NCBI GenBank assembly: GCA_034521755.1
Contig: JAXHMB010000004.1
Location: 1 to 64,000, forward strand
DNA from: JAXHMB01 sp034521755
GTDB lineage: Bacteria > Bacteroidota > Rhodothermia > Balneolales > Balneolaceae
DNA: 64,000 nt
Direction of reading: 5' to 3'
A program made the position numbers and the translations under genes. Below are positions 8,096 through 15,765 of this stretch, piece by piece (the stretch's first letter is position 1; every line of letters starts with the position of its first letter). The notes beneath the pieces are model-generated. The model made no database searches. It saw only the letters and a list, made by a program, of their open reading frames with translations, and was not told the origin of the DNA.

Positions 8096-9283
8096 ATGCA
8101 ACTTTGTTTCTTTGAAGATGATATGTGTAAAAATTTTCACCCGCTGACACTCACCCGGCCCGTGGACGATCTTCGTATTGGGATAATGACTATCGCCCAA
8201 AAGTGGGAATATGCCTTAAACGCTTCATCCATACATAGAATTGTACGAGAAGATCTTAAATCAGAATTTCCTTCCCATCAATTGGATGCCTCCAAGCCCT
8301 GTTACTTTATTAATTCAAGGTATGTACCCGAACCCACACTGCTTGAAAAAGTCCGTGACTTGAGTCCGGGAAACTGCCTGCAGAATGCTGAAAATATCAT
8401 CGTGGCTTGTATAGATGGAGAAACCGCTAAAGACTGGATGACAAAAGGCAAACCCAATTTTAACTCGCTGTTTATACTGGAATCGCAGGAATTTCTTTCT
8501 ATTGAACAGCTCTGGGATTTATTTAAAATAAACGGCGGCCAAATAAAGCAGGATATTGAACTTATCCAACCATCAAAAGGTGGCGGGCAAATTTCTGAGC
8601 ATGCCATCCTGCAAAATCCAGAAGATATTTACATTGAGGGCGGCGCCACTATTGAAGCCGGTTGTATTTTAAATGCAGAAAATGGCCCTATCTATATTGG
8701 GGAAAACGCCACCGTGATGAATGGAGCACTATTGCGCGGACCGGTGGCCGTGTGTGAAGGAGCAACCATAAAGATGGGTGCTAAAATTTATGAGGATACG
8801 ACCATTGGCCCGGTTTGCAAGGTAGGAGGTGAAGTCAATAATTCCATCTTCCACTCATACTCTAACAAGGGACACGATGGATTTCTAGGGAATTCCATTA
8901 TAGGGCAATGGTGCAATCTTGGTGCAGATACAAACACCTCCAATCTCAAGAACAATTACAGCACCGTGCGCATTACGGAATGGGATTCCGAAACAGAGAT
9001 TGAAACCGGCGAACAATTTTTTGGCACCGTAATGGGTGACCACACAAAAACAGCTATCAATACACAGCTTAATACCGGCACTATTTGCGGGGTGAGCTGT
9101 AATATTTTTTCCAATGATTTTCCTGCCAAGTTTATCCCATCGTTCAGCTGGGTAGGGCCTAATGTCATTCAACCCTATAAGCTGGACAAAGCCTTTGACG
9201 CCATGCAAGCCATGATGGCGCGCCGCGATACAGAACTTACAAAGAGTATTAAAAAAAATAATAGCAGGTTCGTACAAACATAA
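8096..9283 (+). CDS. GlmU-like putative sugar nucleotidyltransferase/acetyltransferase (alternative bacterial GlmU family)
   Basis: 395 aa. The N-terminal half (LCFFEDDMCKNFHPLTLTRP) matches the family TIGR03991 described in Bacteroidota, which lacks the usual GxGTRM pyrophosphorylase loop of classical GlmU. The C-terminal half is a left-handed beta-helix of hexapeptide repeats (DIYIEGGATIEAGCILNAEN, GPIYIGENATVMNGALLRGP, then AKIYEDTTIGPVCKVGGEV), as in acetyl- and acyltransferases. By family it is thought to form UDP-GlcNAc from glucosamine-1-phosphate; this is supported by its divergent pairing with glmS but is not proven. ATG at 8096 gives the family-like start. Confidence 0.85.
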   Translation: MQLCFFEDDMCKNFHPLTLTRPVDDLRIGIMTIAQKWEYALNASSIHRIVREDLKSEFPSHQLDASKPCYFINSRYVPEPTLLEKVRDLSPGNCLQNAENIIVACIDGETAKDWMTKGKPNFNSLFILESQEFLSIEQLWDLFKINGGQIKQDIELIQPSKGGGQISEHAILQNPEDIYIEGGATIEAGCILNAENGPIYIGENATVMNGALLRGPVAVCEGATIKMGAKIYEDTTIGPVCKVGGEVNNSIFHSYSNKGHDGFLGNSIIGQWCNLGADTNTSNLKNNYSTVRITEWDSETEIETGEQFFGTVMGDHTKTAINTQLNTGTICGVSCNIFSNDFPAKFIPSFSWVGPNVIQPYKLDKAFDAMQAMMARRDTELTKSIKKNNSRFVQT

Positions 9284-9472
9284 TAAGTGACTCTTACAAA
9301 TTGTGGCAACCAAAACTTTCTAAAGAGTGCCACAACCTTATTCGTATTATTAGTTTTGAATGAGCAAATCCCGAAGTATCGGGACCAGCAAGCTGGAACC
9401 AAAAAACATGGCCCTCAATGTTTCACATTAGGAAACCTTTCGGTAAATCAGGTGTGACAGTTGCAATACATA

Positions 9473-10927
9473 TTACAAGCTGCTGAAAACAAGCGGTGCA
9501 AAGAAATAGGCAGCCAGTGAAATCAAGAACATAAACAAAATATTAAGCCAGATTCCGGCCTTGGCCATTTCCGGAATTTGAATACGCTCACTGCCATACA
9601 CAATAGCATTGGGTGGGGTTGCTACCGGCAGCATAAAGGCACAGCTTGCAGCCAGCGCAGCAGGTAATGCAAACAGCAGCGGATCTTCTCCTATTCCTAT
9701 CGCAACGGATCCCATGATAGGTAAAAAAGCAGCTGCGGTTGCGGTGTTGCTGGTCATTTCTGTGAGAAAAATAATAATGGCCACAGTGAGTAAAATAAGG
9801 ACAAACAAAGGCCACGCTTGCACAGGCAGATACACCGCCTCCAATCCATCATAGCTAATCCTGTTTCATTGATAGAGGAAATCTAAGCCCTCCTTCCGGA
9901 ACAAAATAACACGCCCCACGGCCAAAGCCTGCGCATCTTTCCAGCTGAGAATTTTATCATACCCTCCTTTTTGACTCGGAATAAGAAAAAGTGCCAGCGC
10001 TCCCGTCATAGCAATACCGGCATCCGATAAGCCTGAAATCCAATTGGATAGTATTGGGCGCGTAATCCAAGCCAGCGCTGTCAATACGGAATCCAGCGAG
10101 CTACTTCTGTCTGCTAATGCATATTCCTGCCAAGATCATTGATTTTAGATCGTATCAGTCCCGAACCACCGGGAAGCTCCCGCATCCGCACCGGATATAC
10201 CATCTTGGTAAGCACAGCATACATGAGCGGCAAAGTAACAATCACCAACGGGATACCCAGCACCAGCCACTGGGCAAAGCCAATTTCCACTCCGTAGCTG
10301 TCTGACATAAACCCGGCCAGCAGCGCATTGCGGCAGCGGCGTGCCAATCAATGTACCCATGCCGCCAATATTACACCCATAAGCTACACCCAAGAGTAAC
10401 ACCAGCTCAAAATTATGATTATCGGAATCCGGGGCTTTCTCCTGATCACTCAGCTTTATCACAGAAAGAACAATGGGCAGCATCATAAGGGCCGTGGCTG
10501 TATTGCTTACCCACATACTTAAAAAGGCTGAAGCCACCATAAAGCCAAAAATGATGGACTGAGGCTTGGTACCAACGGTATGGACAATATTCAGGGCAAT
10601 GCGGCGGTGCAGGTCGCACTTTTCCATAGCAATAGCAATGATAAACCCACCCAGAAATAAGAAAATAAGGGGATGGGCATAAGGGCTTACCGTATCCTCA
10701 ATAGATATCACGCCCATAATTGGGAACAGTACTACCGGCAACAGTGCCGTTGCTGCAATGGGAATGGCTTCAGCAATCCACCACGTCAGCCCATCAGTCT
10801 GGCTTCCGCCGGCATTCTTCCAGGCTTCATGTGATAGTCCTTCCGGAACCGGCACCATCAAAAACAGTGCAAATAAAACCAATCCCAGCCACAGGCCAAT
10901 GGTTTTTTTTGAAATATTTAATGGCAT
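9473..10927 (-). pseudogene. SLC13/DASS-type sodium:dicarboxylate/sulfate symporter, multiply frameshifted
   Basis: Four reading segments in changing frames line up as one SLC13 permease. Segment 1 (10927 to ~10340) carries GLTWWIAEAIPIAATALLPV and SNTATALMMLPIVLS and breaks just after GTLIGTP. The next frame continues with NALLAGFMSDSYGVEIGFAQ to ~10110. The third (10084-9866) reads ALAWITRPILSNWISGLSDA and loses the glycine-rich region near 9850-9960 through several indels. The fourth (9844-9473) has TEMTSNTATAAAFLPI and the second GVATPPN-like loop (PVATPPNAIVYGS). At least three frame changes are needed, so a genuine pseudogene is more likely than a single sequencing error. Start ATG 10927. 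Confidence 0.85.
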
Positions 10928-11164
10928 ACTCTTTGAATTAACTGATTCATTTCATCAAAGTCATAACAAAATAAAACGAGTATGCTCATAGTACAATATC
11001 AATTGAAGCCTGCAAAAAAATAATAGGTAATGGGACTTAATAACCCTACATTGAGTTCTTACTTTTAATTACCCACCTACCTGGTATATTTTTTGGAATG
11101 ACGCGTTAGCCCAACTCCTTTCACTCTATACAACCTTAGGTGTTCAATAAATACAGTTACAGTT

Positions 11165-11374
11165 ATGAAACAAGGCAAAATAAAATTTTTCGATACACAA
11201 AAAGGATTTGGATTTATCGCACCCGATGACGGTGGCGATGACATTTTCGTCCATAAAAATAATGTAGAAGATCTGGGCTACAACCAGGGATTTGAAGATG
11301 GCGAAGCCGTAGAATTTGAGGTTGAAGAAACCCCTAAAGGCTTAAGCGCAACAAACGTAAGCAGTCTGGCTTAA
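11165..11374 (+). CDS. Cold-shock domain protein (CspA family)
   Basis: 69 aa, the usual single-domain length. RNP1 is KGFGFI and RNP2 is DIFVH, both complete, with the typical start MKQGKIKFFDTQKGFGF. Binds single-stranded RNA/DNA and melts RNA structure. An intrinsic terminator follows directly. Expression is likely monocistronic. Confidence 0.95.
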   Translation: MKQGKIKFFDTQKGFGFIAPDDGGDDIFVHKNNVEDLGYNQGFEDGEAVEFEVEETPKGLSATNVSSLA

Positions 11375-11393
11375 CACCCTTTCTGCAAATTTT

Positions 11394-11421
11394 AAAAAGC
11401 CCCGCATTCCGGGGCTTTTTT
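11394..11421 (+). terminator. Intrinsic terminator of the cold-shock gene
   Basis: AAAAAGCCCCG / CGGGGCTTTTT inverted repeat with a short CATTC-type loop and a T-run, 20 bp after the csp stop codon. Confidence 0.9.
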
Positions 11422-11510
11422 ATTTCCCACCTTTTTTTGCGAAGCCACAGAATTTAACCACAAAAAGAGCTTCAAATTCGTTTTTAAAACTCCTATATTT
11501 GTAGCTTTGA

Positions 11511-11523
11511 ATGCCCGAGTGGC
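11511..11523 (+). repeat. 13-nt direct repeat of the tRNA-Leu 5' end
   Basis: ATGCCCGAGTGGC here is identical to 11615-11627, which is the start of the tRNA-Leu gene. The downstream sequence here does not fold as a tRNA (no D-arm/anticodon arm/T-arm set), so this is a fragment: either the remnant of a second tRNA or an attachment-type repeat. Confidence 0.6.
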
Positions 11524-11616
11524 CCTCCTGCTCCAAGGATTCGGAGGACGGAAAGCCATTCAGGTATTTGAGATTTAAGAAATGCGCCTAGCATAACGAA
11601 GCCTTGGCGTAGTTAT

Positions 11617-11699
11617 GCCCGAGTGGCGGAATTGGTAGACGCGTGCGCTTCAGGTGCGTATGTCCTTTGGACGTGGAGGTTCGAGTCCTCTCTCGGGTA
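11617..11699 (+). tRNA. tRNA-Leu (anticodon CAG)
   Basis: 83 nt class II tRNA. Acceptor stem GCCCGAG pairs with CTCGGGT (one G-U), D-arm GGCGGAATTGGTAGAC, anticodon stem-loop TGCGC-TTCAGGT-GCGTA giving anticodon CAG, a variable arm GTCCTTTGGAC and T-arm GGAGG-TTCGAGT-CCTCT. CCA is not encoded. The stretch just upstream contains an inverted repeat GCATAAC...GTTATGC (11591-11617 area). The decayed region starts immediately downstream, as often seen where mobile DNA entered at a tRNA gene. Confidence 0.95.
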
Positions 11700-11803
11700 C
11701 TTTAATTAAACTATAAGTTATTGAGCAAAAAAAGCTTAGATTTCTAGTAGTACAACTAAGGTAAAACAAATTATACCCTAACTAAGATTATCTGTTATAT
11801 ACC

Positions 11804-12143
11804 TTACCAGATTATAATTAACTCTGGTGCTTTTTGTATTGAATAGTTTATTATTCTATCGGAAAGTTCTTCAAAACCTGAGTTACGTAAATCTGTAAGA
11901 AACTTATTCCACGGTTAGCTTTTTTCTTTATTTTCTGGATACGTTTTCCTCCTTAATCGCTTTCAAACAATTGATAAGTTCATCTTGTATTTTTTTTGAT
12001 TCCTTAGTTATGGAAATTGCTTCTACAATTTCTTTCAATGTCAGACAGGGCCGATTTGAACTCTCTTTCGTTATAAATATGCTTGTCTCCAATTGAGACA
12101 TAGCCAGTTTGAATTGATTTCCTTGGATATTAAAATTAGACAT
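11804..12143 (-). pseudogene. Small hypothetical gene, frameshifted and interrupted
   Basis: An ATG at 12143 opens a 71-aa frame (MSNFNIQGNQFKLAMSQLET...) that stops at 11928. Just past this, another frame reads YPENKEKS, a stop, then PWNKFLTDLRNSGFEELSDR and IINYSIQKAPELIIIW to a stop at 11804. The amphipathic, codon-like character of the downstream part suggests one original protein of about 113 aa broken by an indel and a nonsense change. No family recognised. It sits behind the duplicated-repeat gene on the same strand. Confidence 0.5.
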
Positions 12144-12423
12144 AATTACTAACTATTTGTGATTTATAGTATTCCAATATGAGCCTGATCTCCTGAGATT
12201 TCACCTTCAACAAAATAAACAACATTTAAAAATGTTTATTTACATACCTTAGAAGTAAAGTTATAGCCAAATTCTATTCTACCTGATGATTTTGATGACA
12301 ACTTATTTAAAACTTTTTCCATAAATGAATACAACCTATTAGATGAAGATATTTGCCCGACAAATCCTTCGGTCAACCTATCATCTGAAGCAAGAATACT
12401 GGCAAAGCCATCATGGATAGTTA

Positions 12424-12598
12424 GTAACACTAATTCCATCTGGGATGCGAGTGGGCTTGGCAAATAAAGCACTTGAGTTTAAACTTGCTGGATTCATCAT
12501 CTCATCTGTAATTGCCAAACTCCTTTCCGTTTTCAATAAACTCTCCAATATCGGCAGCAACATTTAGATGGGTTTCACCAATTTAAACTTGCATCCAT
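12424..12598. repeat. Direct repeat copy A (about 175 bp)
   Basis: Nearly identical to 12742-12917 (copy B), offset about 318 bp. The core ATGCGAGTGGGCTTGGCAAA through the start of the CTCCTTTCCGTTT stretch is identical; single-base and small indel differences increase toward both ends. It lies inside the degraded two-repeat gene. Confidence 0.9.
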
Positions 12599-12741
12599 GA
12601 TGCTATGAACAGCATCATAATCCCGATTTGACTGCAAGCGTATCGAAATTGTAGCTACTTGCTGGCGCTTGACCGACAAACCTTGTGGTCAGCTCGTTAC
12701 CTATAGTTGGCATACTAGTTAAATTATTATCAAATACATTT

Positions 12742-12917
12742 GTAGCACTAATTCTATCCGGGATGCGAGTGGGCTTGGCAAATAAAGCACTTGAGTTTAA
12801 ACTTGCTGGATTCATCATCTCATCTGTAATTGCCAAACTCCTTTCCGTTTCAATAAACTCTCCAATATTTCCAGCAATATTTAGATGGGTTTCATCTAGG
12901 TTTACACCTGCATCCAT
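12742..12917. repeat. Direct repeat copy B (about 175 bp)
   Basis: Partner of 12424-12598. This copy lies in the better-preserved reading frame. The high nucleotide identity against the poorly matching flanks suggests a recent partial duplication or gene conversion between the two protein repeats. Confidence 0.9.
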
Positions 12918-13096
12918 TAATTGTCCAATAGAACTGAAAGGAACGTAGTCAAGCGCCTCATCACTATATCTTAAATAAACTACTTTAACTTTATCCAGAA
13001 CCTTATCATTATAAAAAAAGTCTTTCAGTTTACCCTCAAGCGAGGCCCTAAATAGTTCCAAATAAATGTCCGAAAAATGTCCTCTTTAATAGTCAT

Positions 13097-13779
13097 TTGT
13101 TAAAATGGTCTTAAGTTTAAAATTATAAATACCCAAGAAGAGCAACCCCTAAACTAACACTTAGCTGTGTTTTACCTGTGCTTCTCTAAATTATTACAAC
13201 ACAATATAGTTATCAAACGTTCCAAAACAAAGAAAAATTGTGCGAAATTATTTATTGCAAAGAACTAAAAACGCTGCTTTATAATTTTCCAAACACATGA
13301 TTTAAATAAAGTCAATTATTTTAATATGTCTTTACATTAATAACCTTATTTATAACTCAACCATCATTGCTTAATTAATGTAAGGGTAATAAACTATTTT
13401 AATGTTATTAGCACCACAGCAATGTGGTATCCATTATTCTTGACCATAAATTATATTGAAATGAAAATACCAGAAGATGGTCTCGGAATGCTACCTAAAT
13501 TGCTGAAAGAGATTTATAGAAAAAGAGCCTGACCCAAAATACTAGTAATTGGCAACTCTTTCAAATCCGCAAGAAGGAATTATAACAAAAGATAATCAGC
13601 GACTACTTGATGTGTTAATAATGAAATAAATAACACATTAAAAAAATTAACTACCCTTATACGCACTTCTAACTATACTAAAATATAATATTTATTGGGT
13701 TAACACTTTCCCAAAATTTATTTTAGGTTTAAATTTGTGTATTCTTATTTTCATTTAATTATTCATCAAAAAATATCTT
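13097..13779. other. Gene-poor AT-rich stretch with a gene remnant at about 13460-13629
   Basis: No intact gene. On the plus strand, 13460-13534 reads MKIPEDGLGMLPKLLKEIYR then KRA and a stop, and another frame at about 13553-13629 reads LATLSNPQEGIITKDNQRLL then DVLIMK and a stop. This looks like the ends of one short gene that has lost its frame. The rest is A/T-rich with nothing recognisable except the -7-like box at 13730. Confidence 0.35.
13730..13737 (+). promoter_or_regulatory. Bacteroidota-type -7 box TAAATTTG
   Basis: Exact TAnnTTTG match 43 bp before the ATG of the broken lipoprotein gene at 13780. No clear -33 TTTG is seen at the usual distance. Confidence 0.4.
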
Positions 13780-14209
13780 ATGGGAACTTCTAAGCGATCT
13801 ACTCTTTTCTACTTTCAATAGTTATTCTTATTGGTAGCTGTGCAACCACTCAAAGCATTTCAAATGAAGTCCGTACTAAGGTTTATCAAGAAGACTTTAA
13901 CCAAGTATTTAAGGCTATAGTACAAACTTTAAGTGATGCAGGTTACATCATTAATGATGCAGATTCAGAAAATGGAATCATGAATACCGATTACTCCCAA
14001 GCTTCAGAATGGGAAGCATTTTGGACGGGCGATGAAAGGACAAAGGTCAATGCCTTTTTATCTAGAAAGAAAGTGCTACCCAAGTACGTTTGACAGTCAG
14101 CGTACAGAGTAAAGCACCGTTAACTGGATGGCAAAATGCTAATATGACCAAATCCCGGGCAGAGGAATACTACCAAAAACTGTTCCAGGAAATTAGTAGC
14201 AACTTATAA
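13780..14209 (+). pseudogene. Small lipoprotein gene with two frameshifts
   Basis: ATG 13780 gives MGTSKRSTLFY; the frame then changes to LLSIVILIGSCATTQSISNE with a lipobox LIGSC. The frame stays open through VFKAIVQTLSDAGYIINDAD and breaks again near 14075, after which SATQVRLTVSVQSKAPLTGW and YYQKLFQEISSNL run to a stop at 14209. Both breaks fit loss of one base. The layout resembles small lipoproteins with a repeated strand-helix fold (a residue pair of KAIVQTLSDAG and RLTVSVQSK), but no named family is claimed. Confidence 0.7.
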
Positions 14210-14272
14210 TCAGATTTTCACATAACAACTAATATCTTCCAACACCACTCCATGTATAACAGAACTTTGGGT

Positions 14273-15139
14273 TTATTGACTTAATATCCATTCACCCACT
14301 TCTTTCCAGAGCGTATCGCTGAATTTATCCTTAAAAAAGCCGAAGTGGGCAATAGGTGATTCAGAGTATTCTTCAGCCCGGTAATGCTTTCGGGTGATAT
14401 TTGCAGATGGGAAATAATTCAAAATGTTATCCACTCCTTTCCTGGGGCCCAGTTTTTGATCGTCGCTAAAACTGACAGACAGCAAAGGCACATTCAGCCC
14501 GGCATAGCGCTCAACATCTTTTACGGGAATATGATCAAACAGGTAATTGCGCGAGCGGCCCCACCGCGACCACTGCCGGGTTACCCCCGCGGGCACATCA
14601 ATAGTAGAAAAGCCTATTAAACGCGCCGGAAAGTGCGATCGGCCTAACACCATCAGCGGCATAAGATACCAAAACAGAAAAATACCCGGCTTCCAAATGC
14701 CGGACCAGTTTCTCCAGTGGCCGGACGTAACCGAAAGAAATACTGCTGCCTTCAACTTTTCTGAGGAGGGCGCCAGGCCCAGAATTTGTCCGCCGGCACT
14801 GTGCCCTGCAAAATACAGCTCCTGTGCAGAAAGCTCATGCAGCGCATACTGAAACATAGCTTCCAGGTCTTTACTTCCCCACTCCTGCATGCGCATGTCC
14901 TGTGGACGAAAATCCTCATCCTGAGATCTAAAAATACCGCGGTAGTCAAACGTAACAACCTTGAACCCTTCCTCTGCCAGGTAACGGGCAAATTTAAAAT
15001 AGGCATAGCGGGGTACTCCCAGGCCCGAGGCAAAAACGAGCACCCGGCCCGTTTCTGCGGCAGGGCTAAAAACCGTGGCAGCCAGCGGGAACCCATCTTC
15101 GGCCGATACAGTCACATTTTTCTTGGTAATATTTTCCAT
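14273..15139 (-). CDS. Alpha/beta hydrolase (COG4757-type esterase)
   Basis: 288 aa. The nucleophile elbow GHSAGG is at about residues 112-117; FDYRGIFRS and the oxyanion-loop strand VLVFASGLGVPRYAY precede it. Catalytic Asp and His would lie in the last 80 residues (FSDDQKLGP region and AHFGFF), in correct order for the fold. Likely cytoplasmic esterase of unknown substrate. Intact, unlike its upstream neighbours, so it marks the edge of the decayed region. Confidence 0.85.
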   Translation of the reverse strand: MENITKKNVTVSAEDGFPLAATVFSPAAETGRVLVFASGLGVPRYAYFKFARYLAEEGFKVVTFDYRGIFRSQDEDFRPQDMRMQEWGSKDLEAMFQYALHELSAQELYFAGHSAGGQILGLAPSSEKLKAAVFLSVTSGHWRNWSGIWKPGIFLFWYLMPLMVLGRSHFPARLIGFSTIDVPAGVTRQWSRWGRSRNYLFDHIPVKDVERYAGLNVPLLSVSFSDDQKLGPRKGVDNILNYFPSANITRKHYRAEEYSESPIAHFGFFKDKFSDTLWKEVGEWILSQ

Positions 15140-15282
15140 ATCCTCGCTTATTATACAAAAGAAAACGGAACTGTCATCCGAATTTGTAAAAGGGCCGTCT
15201 TGCTGATCATCCTTATTTTATCCATATTTCCTTCTGTATTGGCAAGTAGCGCGAAATCAAAACCTTAGCGAATCCCTCCACT

Positions 15283-15639
15283 ATGATTAATGCTAAATTT
15301 CACGGGTACCTTGATATTCTTACCGTCATTTTCTTTGCCCTTGCTCCAACATTTTTTGAGCTTTCGGAGACCGGCGCCACCTTAAGCTATGCGCTGGCCG
15401 GGATACACCTTGCCATGAGCCTGCTTACCGACTTTCCAATGGGTCCCATAAAGGTTATTCCCATTAAAGTACACGGCTTTATTGAACTTTTAGTGGGTAT
15501 CTTGTTGGCCAGCGGGCCGTGGATTGTTGATGACCTCTTTTCGGGAGTGGGCACTATTGTATTTTCCATTGCAGGCGGGATGATCCTGGTAATTTGGCTG
15601 CTCACCGAATATGCAGATATGGTAGAAGAATTGACTTAG
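15283..15639 (+). CDS. Four-helix membrane protein with internal repeat (SPW-like)
   Basis: 118 aa in two similar halves, each starting with a short KFHGYLDILT / KVHGFIELLV motif and two hydrophobic helices. This is the arrangement of SPW-repeat membrane proteins. Function is unknown. Start ATG 15283. Confidence 0.65.
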   Translation: MINAKFHGYLDILTVIFFALAPTFFELSETGATLSYALAGIHLAMSLLTDFPMGPIKVIPIKVHGFIELLVGILLASGPWIVDDLFSGVGTIVFSIAGGMILVIWLLTEYADMVEELT

Positions 15640-15701
15640 GATTTTTCAGCTCGTCAGTAGAACCATTTTGCAGAAGCCGGTACCCGACATCGTACCAATA
15701 A

Positions 15702-15735
15702 AAAAGCGGCCCCGATTTATACCGGAGCCGCCCTT
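15702..15735 (-). terminator. Intrinsic terminator of katG
   Basis: On the minus strand GCGGCTCCG / CGGGGCCGC stem (one mismatch) followed by a T-run, about 30 bp after the katG stop. Confidence 0.85.
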
Positions 15736-15765
15736 TAAAATTGTAACCACTTATAGTGGCTGAAA

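Larger units (their letters stand above)
12236..13096 (-). pseudogene. Hypothetical two-repeat protein gene, degraded by several indels
   Basis: Starting at ATG 13096 (MTIKEDIFRTF), a frame change near 13060 leads into a 148-codon segment (LELFRASLEGKLKDFF, later VNLDETHLNIAGNIGEFIET, RFVGQAPASSYNFDTLAVKS) that stops at 12615. Beyond it the same protein motifs recur in shifting frames: RDYDAVHSIMDASLN, ETHLN-AADIGEFIE, ITDEMMNPASLNSSALFAKP, and finally the 12472-12236 frame with LTEGFVGQISSSNRLYSFME. So the original product had two tandem homologous units of about 105 residues, and both are now broken. No known family is recognised. Confidence 0.6.

Noticed and set aside
9365..9410. Hairpin TCCCGA-AGTA-TCGGGA as terminator
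   Set aside because: The stem is perfect, but no T-run follows on either strand and no function is evident.
11511..11610. Second tRNA gene upstream of tRNA-Leu
   Set aside because: Only the first 13 nt match; the rest cannot form the arms of a tRNA, so kept as a repeat only.
14427..14435. Fourth DnaA box
   Set aside because: TTATCCACT has one mismatch and lies alone inside a coding gene.
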